Below, one piece after another: positions 1 to 7,582 of a stretch of DNA of 46,533 nt; the first letter of the stretch is position 1, and each line of letters opens with the position of its first letter. This DNA is from Clostridia bacterium (lineage in GTDB: Bacteria > Bacillota > Clostridia > Oscillospirales > CAG-272): contig JAFTJE010000013.1 of NCBI GenBank assembly GCA_017456545.1, positions 1 through 46,533 of the forward strand. The letters run 5' to 3'. The notes beneath the pieces are model-generated. The model was not told the origin of the DNA and ran no database searches. It was given only the letters and a program-made list of their open reading frames with translations. The translations under genes and the position numbers were made by a program.

Positions 1-360
1 ATAGGCGGAAAGGCGGTTATCGATACGTCTAAATGCACAAGCTGCGGCGTTTGCGTTGGAAAATGTCCTTTCGGTGCTGTTCCCAAGGAAGCGGCATCGG
101 TCTGCCGTATCTTTGTGGGTGGAACTTGGGGAAAGACTCAACGCATGGGAACACTCCTCAATAACGTATATTCGGCAGATGAAGTTCCGACCGTTATTGA
201 AAAGGTTATGCTCTGGTATAAGGAAAACGGATATGTCAAGGAGCGTCTTGGTGCAACAGTTGACCGCATAGGCACGGATGCTCTTGAGGCTGCTCTTGCA
301 ACGAATGAACTGCTTGACAGAAAAGAGGAGATTTTAGCAAAGCCTCTGTTTGAAAGATAA
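1..360 (+). CDS. C-terminal part of a 4Fe-4S sulfite/nitrite reductase-like protein (5' truncated by window)
   Basis: The reading frame is open from base 1 and ends at TAA 358-360, giving the last 119 residues of a longer protein. It starts with a ferredoxin-type cluster motif, CTSCGVCVGKCPFGAV, that would bind one [4Fe-4S]. After it comes VCRIFVGGTWGKTQRMG and a helical tail with RLGATVDRIG. This order, a ferredoxin insert followed by a VGG...G strand and a helical tail with RLG..IDRIG, matches the C-terminus of siroheme-dependent sulfite/nitrite reductase-like proteins of anaerobes. The siroheme-binding part lies outside the window, so substrate and activity cannot be judged. A strong hairpin terminator follows 34 bases after the stop, so this is the last gene of its transcript. 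Confidence 0.72.
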   Translation: MGGKAVIDTSKCTSCGVCVGKCPFGAVPKEAASVCRIFVGGTWGKTQRMGTLLNNVYSADEVPTVIEKVMLWYKENGYVKERLGATVDRIGTDALEAALATNELLDRKEEILAKPLFER

Positions 361-393
361 TAAATATTTGTTTGTTTTCTTCAACGCAATTTT

Positions 394-427
394 GAGGGCT
401 GACGATTGATTTCGTCAGCCCTCTTTG
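394..427 (+). terminator. Rho-independent terminator after the reductase-like gene
   Basis: A perfect 12-base stem (394-405 with 412-423, GAGGGCTGACGA) with a six-base loop is followed by a short T-rich run. It lies 34 bases past the stop codon. Confidence 0.85.
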
Positions 428-535
428 TTATGCGTTCTTTGCTGTCTTTTTCATCTCCGCGATTTCCGCTTTCATGGCTTTGATCAGCTCAAGAGTCATC
501 GGGTGAGAATACGCCGCCGCAAGAAAGTCGTTCAT
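428..535 (-). CDS. Small hypothetical protein, 35 residues, coupled to a broken upstream ORF
   Basis: An ATG (533-535) overlaps the TGA of the upstream frame (532-534) as ATGA, the arrangement of translationally coupled genes. The 35-residue product is mostly one charged helix (MTLELIKAMKAEIAEMKKT near the C-terminus). No family is recognised. It ends exactly beside the terminator of the left-hand gene. The short size and the broken partner make this a probable remnant of an accessory element rather than a functioning gene. Confidence 0.35.
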   Translation of the reverse strand: MNDFLAAAYSHPMTLELIKAMKAEIAEMKKTAKNA

Positions 536-770
536 TCGGGAAATTCATCGGCGATGGCGACCAAGGTGGAAAGCTCAAGACAGTACGTAAGTGGAGAGCT
601 TTTTTCCTCGTCTGCGGCATTCTCCATCTCTTTCCATTGGTGATCGATCATCATCTGTACGAGTACCGCTAAAATATGCTCCTTAGTCGTAAGGCGTATT
701 TGAAGATGGCTGCTTCGGCAAGGCTTACATACTCGTACCGAAAGTCAAAATTCTTAGTGCGAGTCTGCAT
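532..770 (-). pseudogene. Frameshifted small ORF, probable accessory-element remnant
   Basis: A start at 768-770 opens MQTRTKNFDFRYEYVSLAEA and runs in frame to FKYALRLRSIF then stop. A second frame beginning near the same place reads TTKEHILAVLVQMMIDHQ and continues protein-like to IADEFPE and TGA at 532-534. Joining FKYA to LTTKEHIL by a one-base change near 690 would give one protein of about 79 residues, so this looks like a single gene broken by a frameshift. I do not recognise the family. The stretch 771-884 upstream has no ORF that I can support. Confidence 0.4.
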
Positions 771-884
771 TTCAAGTGTCTGACACTGAACCCTTATGTC
801 TTATACCTTTTACATTCACGAAGCACCCGAGCGAGTGCCAGCCTTAATTGAAAAATATATTTTATTTTGAATAGCTCGTATCCA

Positions 885-1802
885 TTATATATGGTCAGAG
901 TAACGTTCAGCCGTGATTACCCCATCATTCATATGCAATTTGCACACTCTTGCCGTACATGCTTCGGTAAATTCATTACGCTTTTGACAGTCTAAGTCAC
1001 GGGCGTGATAGATTGCGTAATACTGTCCCTTGTATTTAATTACACTGTGGTGTCCCGAACCCTCTTCAAAATCGTTTTTGTACATAACAGGGGCAAATTT
1101 ACCGTTATTCGTGTGTTTGACAAACTGCACCTTTGTCAAATCGCTCTCGTGTGAGCGTGCAGCAACATATCCAATATGGTACGAGTCATTATCATAGCAA
1201 CCACCACTATACATAACATATTGCCACTCTCCCTCGCGAAACCAGAAAGCCCCCTCTATGGTGTGCCAATCCTTGTCGCCATTGCGACCTCGTTTGAAGA
1301 TTTCCTCGTCCATAGTCGGTACAATGACCTCACGAGGCTGATTTGTGGGTGTCATAGGATCAATCAGCTTATCTACGAAAACTCGTGTGCCTATGCGGTC
1401 ACAATCTTTGTTATCTTCAGAATACCATAGGAACAGTCCCTTTTCGGTTTCTACCACATGGGAATCTATTGAAAATCGCTTGTAAAAGCAAGTTGGATTT
1501 GTAAACGGACCAAGGGGAGAATCTGCAACCATTGCGTGCATAAATTGACATTCATCATCTGATGAGCAGGAAAAATAAAGGTAATAACGACCTTTGTATT
1601 TTGTAACAGACGGTGCCCAATAACTATGCCGTCCGTCAATTGAGGCAACAATCCCTTCGTAATGCCAAATACCAAATAAATCATCAGTTGAATACGCTTC
1701 TACTCCTTTTTTGCCCGTTACATACAGATAAAGCTCACCACAGTCTTCAAAAATAAAAGGATCGGGCTGGTACTTATCAGCTACATCAAATTTTAATTTC
1801 AT
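885..1802 (-). CDS. GH43-family glycoside hydrolase (beta-xylosidase/arabinofuranosidase-like)
   Basis: The 305-residue protein has the five-bladed propeller pattern of family GH43. Asp14 in YQPDPFIFED would be the general base, Asp113 in SIDSHV the pKa modulator and Glu183 in TIEGAFWF the general acid. Blade repeats such as YYLYFSCS, LFLWYS and YYAIYHAR are visible. There is no signal peptide, so it should act on imported oligosaccharides in the cytoplasm. Family members cleave xylosides or arabinosides; specificity cannot be read. The start is uncertain: an AAGGAG lies 12 bases before the chosen ATG, and an out-of-frame ATG between them opens MKGYEIKI then stop, which resembles the expected family N-terminus (see findings). 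It has its own promoter at 1863-1891 and no operon partner. Confidence 0.82.
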   Translation of the reverse strand: MKLKFDVADKYQPDPFIFEDCGELYLYVTGKKGVEAYSTDDLFGIWHYEGIVASIDGRHSYWAPSVTKYKGRYYLYFSCSSDDECQFMHAMVADSPLGPFTNPTCFYKRFSIDSHVVETEKGLFLWYSEDNKDCDRIGTRVFVDKLIDPMTPTNQPREVIVPTMDEEIFKRGRNGDKDWHTIEGAFWFREGEWQYVMYSGGCYDNDSYHIGYVAARSHESDLTKVQFVKHTNNGKFAPVMYKNDFEEGSGHHSVIKYKGQYYAIYHARDLDCQKRNEFTEACTARVCKLHMNDGVITAERYSDHI

Positions 1803-1862
1803 AACCTTTCATTGCTCCTTAACTGCATTATCATAGCTTACACCTCGTTATATCTTCACTTG

Positions 1863-1891
1863 ATTATACCATAAAATCATTCTCTTTTCAA
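1863..1891 (-). promoter_or_regulatory. Sigma-A promoter for the GH43 gene
   Basis: On the minus strand TTGAAA (1886-1891) and TATAAT (1863-1868) are separated by 17 bases, 60 bases before the GH43 start. Confidence 0.8.
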
Positions 1892-1949
1892 TATCATTAA
1901 TACAAAAGAAAAACATAAAAACCGCCCTCTCGTTAATATTTGAAAATTT

Positions 1950-2000
1950 CTTATGCCACAAGGCTTTGTCACACTTTTTAAGGATGGTTCGAATTAGATG
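1950..2000 (-). repeat. Degenerate intergenic segment shared with 7506-7556
   Basis: On the minus strand this stretch contains TTAAAAAGTGTGACAAAGCC, which lines up with ATAAAAGTGCGACAAACC upstream of the MFS gene, with further weaker similarity on both sides. Each copy lies upstream of a minus-strand carbohydrate-related gene. It does not encode a credible protein here. Confidence 0.4.
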
Positions 2001-2020
2001 ACGCCACTTCGACCACCTAT

Positions 2021-2061
2021 GACTAAGTTTAACTCACGGGATTATAAGCCCAAGCTTAGTC
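2021..2061. other. Nested inverted repeat (hairpin) in the GH43-ktrB intergenic region
   Basis: GACTAAG (2021-2027) pairs with CTTAGTC (2055-2061) and an inner GGG/CCC pair closes the loop. It is not followed by a T-run, so a terminator is unlikely. It lies between two divergent promoters. Confidence 0.4.
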
Positions 2062-2075
2062 ATACTTTGTTTAAT

Positions 2076-2120
2076 AAAAGGGACCACTCATATAGAGTGT
2101 TACTCTAAAGAATAGTTTTA
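2076..2120 (+). repeat. Left copy of a ~45-base repeat bracketing ktrBA
   Basis: The segment holds an imperfect hairpin (AGGG...CTCT outside, CACTC/GAGTG inside) followed by AAAGAATAGTTTTA. Its near copy lies in inverted orientation at 4494-4537, with about 82 percent identity by eye. Most differences are transitions, and the hairpin pairing is largely kept. Confidence 0.6.
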
Positions 2121-2191
2121 AGAGCACTCGACTACCGACAGAAAAAAAGCAAGAAAACACATTGTTTGATACTGTACGATGCAAAAATATA

Positions 2192-2220
2192 TTGACAGTA
2201 ACGGCAAAATGTGATACAAT
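2192..2220 (+). promoter_or_regulatory. Sigma-A promoter for ktrBA
   Basis: TTGACA (2192-2197), a 17-base spacer and TACAAT (2215-2220). Transcription should start near 2227, leaving a leader of only about 74 bases. Confidence 0.85.
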
Positions 2221-2227
2221 TATAAAA

Positions 2228-2290
2228 ATGAATAATTATAAATGGAACCAGCTGACTGCAGAGGACATTGGTTCCTTTATGCTTTTTTAG
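2228..2290 (+). promoter_or_regulatory. ktrB leader: 20-codon upstream ORF overlapping an attenuator-like hairpin
   Basis: ATG at 2228 sits at the predicted transcript start and opens a 20-codon frame (begins MNNYKWNQ, ends SFMLF) that stops with TAG at 2288-2290, inside the ktrB ribosome site. The same stretch holds a seven-base stem, GGAACCA (2244-2250) with TGGTTCC (2269-2275), followed by TTTATGCTTTTTT. No ribosome site is available, so the ORF would have to be read leaderless. The peptide is protein-like, but its use is inference. Confidence 0.4.
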
Positions 2291-2300
2291 AGGAAATTTT

Positions 2301-3662
2301 ATGGTTAGGAAAAAGAAATTCACGCTTTCGACCACGCAGATCATATTGCTCAGCTTTCTCGTGACCATTCTCGTGGGAAGCGGACTTTTAGCATTGCCGA
2401 TCAGTTCCGCAAGCGGTGAAGCCGTGTCGTATCTTGACGCTCTTTTCACGGCAACCACCTCCACCTGCGTAACGGGACTCGTTACACTTCCCACAGTATC
2501 TACTTGGAGTGTGTTCGGTCAGATCGTCATACTGCTTCTGATACAGGTCGGAGGACTTGGTATTATCACCATTATGTCGGGGCTGATGCTTCTTCTCAAT
2601 AGAAAAATGGGCATTGGCGACCGATTGCTTATTCAGGATGCCTTCAATCTCAATACAATGTCGGGACTTGCAAAATTCGTTAAGAACGTGCTGTTCGGAA
2701 CGCTGATTATCGAAGGCATCGGCGCTCTGCTATATATGCTCGTGTTTGTTCCCGAATTTGGGGCTGTGGGCATCTGGATATCGCTGTTCAATTCGGTTTC
2801 AGCCTTTTGTAACGCAGGTATTGACATAATAGCGGAAAACAGTCTTTGCAATTACGCCACAAATCCCTTGATAAACATCGTCACCTCCGCACTCATCATT
2901 CTCGGTGGACTTGGATATATCGTATGGTGGGACGTGCTTCGTGTGGTCAAGAGCCGTTCGCCAAAGAACCGCAAAATATTCAGGCATTTGACATTACACT
3001 CAAAGATTGCGATTACCGTTACCGCAGGACTCATTCTCGTCGGTGCTCTCCTCATTTTTGTTTTTGAATATTCAAATCCCTTGACCATCGGAGAAATGTC
3101 CTTGTTTGATAAAATTCAGGTATCATTCTTCCAATCGATCACCACGAGAACGGCTGGCTTTGCTTCTGTTTCGCAAGAGAATTTGACAAACGCCTCCGCT
3201 GCCGTATCTATTATCTTGATGCTGATCGGTGGCTCACCCGTTGGAACGGCAGGCGGTATGAAAACGGTTACGATTGCTGTTCTCATTTGTTCGGCATTCG
3301 CAACGATAAGGAACAAGAACAGCGCAACCCTGTTTGGTCGCCGCGTTTCCGAAGAATCGATAAAAAAGGCGGTTGCTGTTGTTGTAATTTTCCTTACGAT
3401 GTGTGCCACCTCAACCGTGCTTTTGATGGCAACAAGCAATGCTTCTGCCATTGATGCAGTCTATGAAACGGTCAGCGCGACGGCAACAGTCGGTCTTTCA
3501 AGAAACTTAACGGCAACGCTGAACACCTTTGGAAAGCTAATTATCATCGTAACGATGTATTTCGGCAGAGTCGGTCCAATATCGTTGGCTGTCGCTCTCG
3601 GAAGAAAAAATGAGAGTCAGAATGTCATTTCCGAGCCGACGGAAGATATCAGTATAGGATAA
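2301..3662 (+). CDS. ktrB: KtrB/TrkH-type potassium channel subunit of the Ktr uptake system
   Basis: The 453-residue membrane protein imports K+ (Na+-assisted in KtrB) and pairs with KtrA. It shows the fourfold membrane-pore-membrane pattern of the TrkH/KtrB superfamily, with pore-loop filter segments ATTSTCVTGL (about residues 51-60), SAFCNAGID, SITTRTAGFAS and SATATVGLSRN. Length is normal for KtrB. The ATG at 2301 was chosen over an upstream TTG because AGAGGA lies seven bases before it and the residues before it are poor. ktrA follows 12 bases downstream. The pair has its own promoter and a leader that could attenuate expression. No c-di-AMP (ydaO-type) riboswitch motif is recognisable upstream. 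Confidence 0.93.
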   Translation: MVRKKKFTLSTTQIILLSFLVTILVGSGLLALPISSASGEAVSYLDALFTATTSTCVTGLVTLPTVSTWSVFGQIVILLLIQVGGLGIITIMSGLMLLLNRKMGIGDRLLIQDAFNLNTMSGLAKFVKNVLFGTLIIEGIGALLYMLVFVPEFGAVGIWISLFNSVSAFCNAGIDIIAENSLCNYATNPLINIVTSALIILGGLGYIVWWDVLRVVKSRSPKNRKIFRHLTLHSKIAITVTAGLILVGALLIFVFEYSNPLTIGEMSLFDKIQVSFFQSITTRTAGFASVSQENLTNASAAVSIILMLIGGSPVGTAGGMKTVTIAVLICSAFATIRNKNSATLFGRRVSEESIKKAVAVVVIFLTMCATSTVLLMATSNASAIDAVYETVSATATVGLSRNLTATLNTFGKLIIIVTMYFGRVGPISLAVALGRKNESQNVISEPTEDISIG

Positions 3663-3674
3663 AGGAGAACATCA

Positions 3675-4325
3675 ATGAAAGCAAAAAAAACATACGCAGT
3701 CTTCGGACTTGGAAGATACGGTACAGCTGTGGCAAAAGAGCTTGTAGAGAACGGTATGGAGGTCATAGCAATTGACACCAATCAAAAGATCGTCAACGAT
3801 GCGGTGGCATACCTGCCCGTATGCAAGTGCGCCGACGTGACAGATGCGGAGGTCGTCTCCCGTCTTGGAATCGGCAACATTGATACCGTTATCGTTTGTA
3901 TGGCGAGCAATCTTGAAGCGAGCGTTATGGCGATAACTCTTTGCAAGGAGGCAGGAGTTAAGACTGTTATCGCAAAATGTGCAAACGAGATGCACCAAAA
4001 GATATTGCTTCGTGTGGGCGCGGATCAGGTGGTATTTCCCGAGAATGAGTCGGGAATACGCCTTGCCAAGAACCTCTTAAGCTCCGGATTTATTGATATG
4101 ATCTCTCTGTCAAAAGACGTGTCTATGGTTGAGATCGATGTGAAGGATGAGTGGTGCGGCAAGAACTTAATTGAATTAAATCTCCGTAAAAAATACGGAT
4201 TCAATATCGTTGCTGTTAAGAAGGGCGATAAGGTCAACGTAAATATCAATCCCGAACAGGTGCTTGATGCAGAAACGACGCTGATTGTTATTGCAAATAC
4301 TGCAAAATTGGGGAAATTGAAATAA
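3675..4325 (+). CDS. ktrA: KtrA/TrkA-family RCK regulatory subunit of potassium uptake
   Basis: The 216-residue cytosolic protein gates KtrB. The N-terminal RCK_N domain has the Rossmann signature FGLGRYGTAVAKEL and an acidic residue after the second strand (AIDTN), typical for ATP/ADP or NAD binding. The C-terminal half (from about residue 135, SMVEIDVKDEW onward) is the RCK_C domain, which in several KtrA proteins binds c-di-AMP. AAAGGAG lies just before the ATG, and the gene follows ktrB by 12 bases. A hairpin terminator lies at 4451-4490. Confidence 0.92.
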   Translation: MKAKKTYAVFGLGRYGTAVAKELVENGMEVIAIDTNQKIVNDAVAYLPVCKCADVTDAEVVSRLGIGNIDTVIVCMASNLEASVMAITLCKEAGVKTVIAKCANEMHQKILLRVGADQVVFPENESGIRLAKNLLSSGFIDMISLSKDVSMVEIDVKDEWCGKNLIELNLRKKYGFNIVAVKKGDKVNVNINPEQVLDAETTLIVIANTAKLGKLK

Positions 4326-4450
4326 ACCATCAAATTCCAATTTTTTGATCAATATTGGTGAGCTGATTCTGAAAAGAGATCCTTTTCTTTATGCTCATCT
4401 ACGACTTGTCAATTTTCCTGACAAGCATTGCTTTTGTGGACACAAACGCA

Positions 4451-4490
4451 AGATACGGCATACATCCGAAAGAGGCATGCCGTATCTTTA
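4451..4490 (+). terminator. Terminator after ktrBA
   Basis: Eleven-base perfect stem AGATACGGCAT (4451-4461) with ATGCCGTATCT (4477-4487), followed by TTTA. A weaker hairpin (TTGTCA/TGACAA, about 4416-4433) precedes it. Confidence 0.75.
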
Positions 4491-4493
4491 TAA

Positions 4494-4537
4494 AACTGTC
4501 CTTTAGGGTACCGCTCTATCGAGTAGTCCCTTTTTTG
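4494..4537 (-). repeat. Right, inverted copy of the repeat bracketing ktrBA
   Basis: On the minus strand the segment reads AAAAGGGACTACTCG and ends AAAGGACAGTTTTA. It matches 2076-2120 with one gap and about seven mismatches. Outer AGGG/CCCT pairing is intact, and the inner stem has one mismatch. The copies face each other across 2.4 kb that holds only ktrBA. Confidence 0.6.
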
Positions 4538-4591
4538 TTTTCAGTTTAGAGCTTTTTTGTTATATGCTAAAAAATGTTCAAATAGTGTTAT

Positions 4592-6085
4592 TTAATCACC
4601 TTTAGCTTCAACAATGATTTCTGCCCGTTCAACATTTATACTGTCCGAATCCAGCATATAATTTATTCTGTCAATAACGGCTATTGAAAGTGTGTTTGTT
4701 CCATTCTTAATAAGGCTTCCGTCAACCTTTGCTTTAATTTCTAAAATAGGTGTAGGATTTAAGTTTAAGCAGTTAGCCGTATATATTGCAGGTTGTGGCT
4801 CAGGCCAAAAAATCTGCTGATCCGTATAGGAATAATCCTCTGAAAAGTTCTCTATCAGAGCCCCATTTAAGAATATCTTAAATTTATCGCAAAATGATTT
4901 TGCATTGGTTATAACAAATCTTACCTCTCCTTGTCTATCATAAAAATCTCCGCACACATCAATTTTTACATCCAGCGGCGTTTCATCGTTTGGAATAGGT
5001 GCAGGAAGCGGTGCAAAAGCATTATTTCCTCCACAGCCCGTTAAAAACGGATAACCTCCTCTTCGTTCTGCAACATATCTTAATGCTTTATCAACAGAAT
5101 TTTCCTCACTCAAAATATTATAAAAATCGGCATAATCCCGTCCAAGGCAATTCATTATTTCTTCAGGAGGAAGCAATTTAGTAAGCTCTTCTTGAGGGGA
5201 TGGTGCAAAGTTAAATGCAACGATTCCATCAGTACCCTTATGAGTCCAATTAGATAACATTCCACGATAGAAATCACTTGTTTGATTATGGCTTGCGTCC
5301 GATAAGTGCCAAGCATCCCAACAGGTATAGACTAAAGTTCCTGTACCCTCTGTGATTTTTTTATACCAATCAATATCAGGGTTAATCGTTCTTGAGCCTC
5401 CAATAACAAAGTCTACCAAGTTATTTTTAGCCCACTTTTCAACATCAAAGCCATCTGCATGACACGCTTCCCCATTCTCGGGAAGCTTCGCACCAACTAC
5501 AACTTGACGCCCCAGCTTATTCATATTATCTTTTAGCTTACTTATAAACTCCGTAGCACATTCTCTGTATTCCCATTGCTTACCTACGGGAAGACAAGGA
5601 AGGTGTCTTAAAAAGTCTATACAAATTCCGTCAAACGAGTATTCGGTCATAATTTTCGTTATGTAATCAAGCTTAAATTTCTGAAGGTCCGGCGATGCTA
5701 AATTCCATAACCCTTCTTGCCACCAGGTTTTAATGACCCAATCTCTATGCTTTTGCTTTATTTCATTTCTGCCGAATTCCAAATTTAACTCTACCTCAGA
5801 AAAACGGTGATGATAATATGCTTTAATTCCACGCTTATGGCACTCATCTATAATGCGTCCCATAATATTTATGCCCTTATCTTGAAATTTCTCATATATT
5901 CCGGTATTGTTACAGGAGCATTCCTGTGGGATAAAGCAATGCCCTTCCCAAAGAATCTCATCTACCCTTACGCCCTTCTTATCGACACAGTAAAAAAGCC
6001 ATTCAATAAGCTTATCTTCCGGGATATTTGCAAGCTCTCCCGTGTAAGGATCCATTTGAATTATAAACCTTGCTTGTTGTTTCAA
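4592..6085 (-). CDS. TIM-barrel glycoside hydrolase-like protein (GHL10/DUF187-like)
   Basis: About 497 residues. The order RFIIQMDPYTGEL, EILWEGHCF, ECHKRGIKAYYHHRF, LWNLASPDLQKF and FDGICIDFLRH follows the strands of a TIM barrel of the kind found in glycosidase-like family 10/DUF187 proteins; the conserved Asp in GICIDFLRH sits where such barrels carry a catalytic residue. The last ~130 residues form a beta-sandwich-like tail. A longer frame reaches 6160 but overlaps the MFS gene. TTG at 6083-6085 is preferred because AAAGGAG lies nine bases before it and the spacing to the MFS stop becomes 20 bases. No signal peptide. It sits downstream of an MFS carrier, so a role in using an imported glycoside is inferred. 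Confidence 0.7.
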   Translation of the reverse strand: MKQQARFIIQMDPYTGELANIPEDKLIEWLFYCVDKKGVRVDEILWEGHCFIPQECSCNNTGIYEKFQDKGINIMGRIIDECHKRGIKAYYHHRFSEVELNLEFGRNEIKQKHRDWVIKTWWQEGLWNLASPDLQKFKLDYITKIMTEYSFDGICIDFLRHLPCLPVGKQWEYRECATEFISKLKDNMNKLGRQVVVGAKLPENGEACHADGFDVEKWAKNNLVDFVIGGSRTINPDIDWYKKITEGTGTLVYTCWDAWHLSDASHNQTSDFYRGMLSNWTHKGTDGIVAFNFAPSPQEELTKLLPPEEIMNCLGRDYADFYNILSEENSVDKALRYVAERRGGYPFLTGCGGNNAFAPLPAPIPNDETPLDVKIDVCGDFYDRQGEVRFVITNAKSFCDKFKIFLNGALIENFSEDYSYTDQQIFWPEPQPAIYTANCLNLNPTPILEIKAKVDGSLIKNGTNTLSIAVIDRINYMLDSDSINVERAEIIVEAKGD

Positions 6086-6105
6086 TTGCTTTTGCTCCTT
6101 TTTAA

Positions 6106-7299
6106 TTAATTTTGCTTGCCAATTGTCTGTTTTGCAACAGCGTAATATGTTATGCCACAAACAAATAGCATCCCCGTTGCGAAAATCAATACACCTGTAT
6201 ATCCGATTACGTTTTTAAGCGGTGTTATAAGTAAGGTTGCAACCGCTTGTGCTCCCGTAAAGATGAGCATACGGATAGATGTATATGAACCGATTTGTTC
6301 TTTGGGAATAATTTCAGTAATAATGACTGGAATCGCTGTATCGGTAACGAACCTAAAAAAGGAAGCTATCGCAAAACAACAGAAAAAACCGATGGTCCCA
6401 AGCTCAAGGGAAAACGGGAAGCTTACGCATACGCCCAGTGTAGCAATTAAAAGTAAATTCTTCGTCGAAAGCTTTTTATATGTAAACGCAAAAAACACAT
6501 TACCTGCGAAAGCCGCTATTTGTAAAATTACATTCACATAGGAGGAAGTCGTTTCGTTCAAAATACTCATAGAAATGGCAATTGTAGCGATCACATTAAA
6601 TATCCCTACTGATAATCCGCGTACAAAATTCGGGATCAATAATACATATGTATTCTTATTCTTAAGCACCGATGCAACACCGTTTCTTTCCCGGTCCTCT
6701 TTGTTCTTTTCCACATTTTTCACTCGCATAGATGCACACACGATACTTGTTAGGATAAAACATACTATAGCAATCACGAAAAAAGCTGATGTTGTTTTCA
6801 TATACGAGAATTTTGATAAAAAAATAGAATAAGCGAGTGACACTAAAAAAGATACGCCCCCTGCGATTGCCGTACTAATACCCGTCATTTTTCCATAATC
6901 CTTCATATCAATCGTATAATATGGCAAGCAGTATGAAAGAATAGTATACAAGCCGACGCCTACATAGGATATGCCTGCGACGATAAAAACGGCGATCACA
7001 TATCCGTGTTTTATCAATTCGGGGTTTATTGCACCTATTAAAAATACAGCGGTTAATACGCTTAGCGATAAACAGGATATACTCGTAACCATTTTTACAT
7101 ATTTTATTTTGTCTGATAAAAAGGTTAGAACGAGCATCATAGCTACTTGCATAATCTGCATTAACGAATTCAGAACATAAACCTGTTCTGCCGAGAATCC
7201 CGCTTGAATCAAAAATGTTTGCATAATCGTTCCCGTGCAAAGCATGAATCCTACATTATAAATCGTCGTATAAATACAATATTTTTTTATGTTTGACAT
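6106..7299 (-). CDS. MFS transporter, probably for a sugar or glycoside
   Basis: The 397-residue protein has about twelve hydrophobic segments. Its start TIYNVGFMLCTGTIMQTFLI is like the GPH/MFS-type carriers of Firmicutes, and a basic loop (CASMRVKNVEKNKEDRER) separates the halves. Typical loop motifs are FLSDKIKYVK after helix 2 and FTYKKLSTKN in the second half. Length is normal. GAGGG lies before the ATG, and a strong promoter lies at 7348-7376. It is followed 20 bases later by the glycosidase-like gene, so co-transport and processing of a sugar is likely, but no substrate can be assigned. Confidence 0.8.
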   Translation of the reverse strand: MSNIKKYCIYTTIYNVGFMLCTGTIMQTFLIQAGFSAEQVYVLNSLMQIMQVAMMLVLTFLSDKIKYVKMVTSISCLSLSVLTAVFLIGAINPELIKHGYVIAVFIVAGISYVGVGLYTILSYCLPYYTIDMKDYGKMTGISTAIAGGVSFLVSLAYSIFLSKFSYMKTTSAFFVIAIVCFILTSIVCASMRVKNVEKNKEDRERNGVASVLKNKNTYVLLIPNFVRGLSVGIFNVIATIAISMSILNETTSSYVNVILQIAAFAGNVFFAFTYKKLSTKNLLLIATLGVCVSFPFSLELGTIGFFCCFAIASFFRFVTDTAIPVIITEIIPKEQIGSYTSIRMLIFTGAQAVATLLITPLKNVIGYTGVLIFATGMLFVCGITYYAVAKQTIGKQN

Positions 7300-7347
7300 A
7301 TATCCCTCAAATTAAGAACGGAATTTTTATCTAAATATCTCTATTTG

Positions 7348-7376
7348 ATTATACCACGAAAAGTATCACGCTTCAA
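7348..7376 (-). promoter_or_regulatory. Sigma-A promoter for the MFS-glycosidase operon
   Basis: Minus-strand TTGAAG (7371-7376), 17-base spacer, TATAAT (7348-7353). The flanks (GTGG before and CAA after the -10) resemble the GH43 promoter. Confidence 0.8.
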
Positions 7377-7505
7377 CACATTAGTTCAAATTTGCACCCT
7401 TAAAATGAAACTCCAAATTTCAAAAAATGCCATTATTGAGGTCATTTTGGTATGAGATTTTACATTTTTCTCAAAAATTTCGCCTCGCACAAAAAAAGTC
7501 CCGAA

Positions 7506-7556
7506 AGTCCTTTTGTCATAATGGTTTGTCGCACTTTTATAATGATGTTCAACCGG
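7506..7556 (-). repeat. Degenerate intergenic segment shared with 1950-2000
   Basis: Minus-strand ATAAAAGTGCGACAAACC matches the segment upstream of the GH43 gene. A 64-codon minus-strand frame (7386-7580) spans it but has no ribosome site and no recognisable domain, so I treat the stretch as a remnant. The rest of 7377-7582 shows nothing supportable. Confidence 0.4.
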
Positions 7557-7582
7557 GGTTGGTCCACTGCAAATAGACAAAG

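Noticed and set aside
425-643. A 72-codon plus-strand frame beginning at 425.
   Set aside because: It starts within the terminator region, has no ribosome site, and the opposite strand carries more protein-like small frames.
2021-2300. A c-di-AMP (ydaO-type) riboswitch before ktrB.
   Set aside because: The predicted transcript starts near 2227, leaving only about 74 bases, and none of the conserved ydaO sequence blocks is visible.
4592-6160. The full 522-codon frame of the TIM-barrel protein starting at 6160.
   Set aside because: It would overlap the MFS gene by 55 bases; a TTG at 6085 with a well-placed AAAGGAG fits operon spacing.
7386-7580. A 64-codon minus-strand frame upstream of the MFS promoter.
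   Set aside because: No ribosome site or family; the segment is better described as a degenerate copy of the stretch near 1950-2000.
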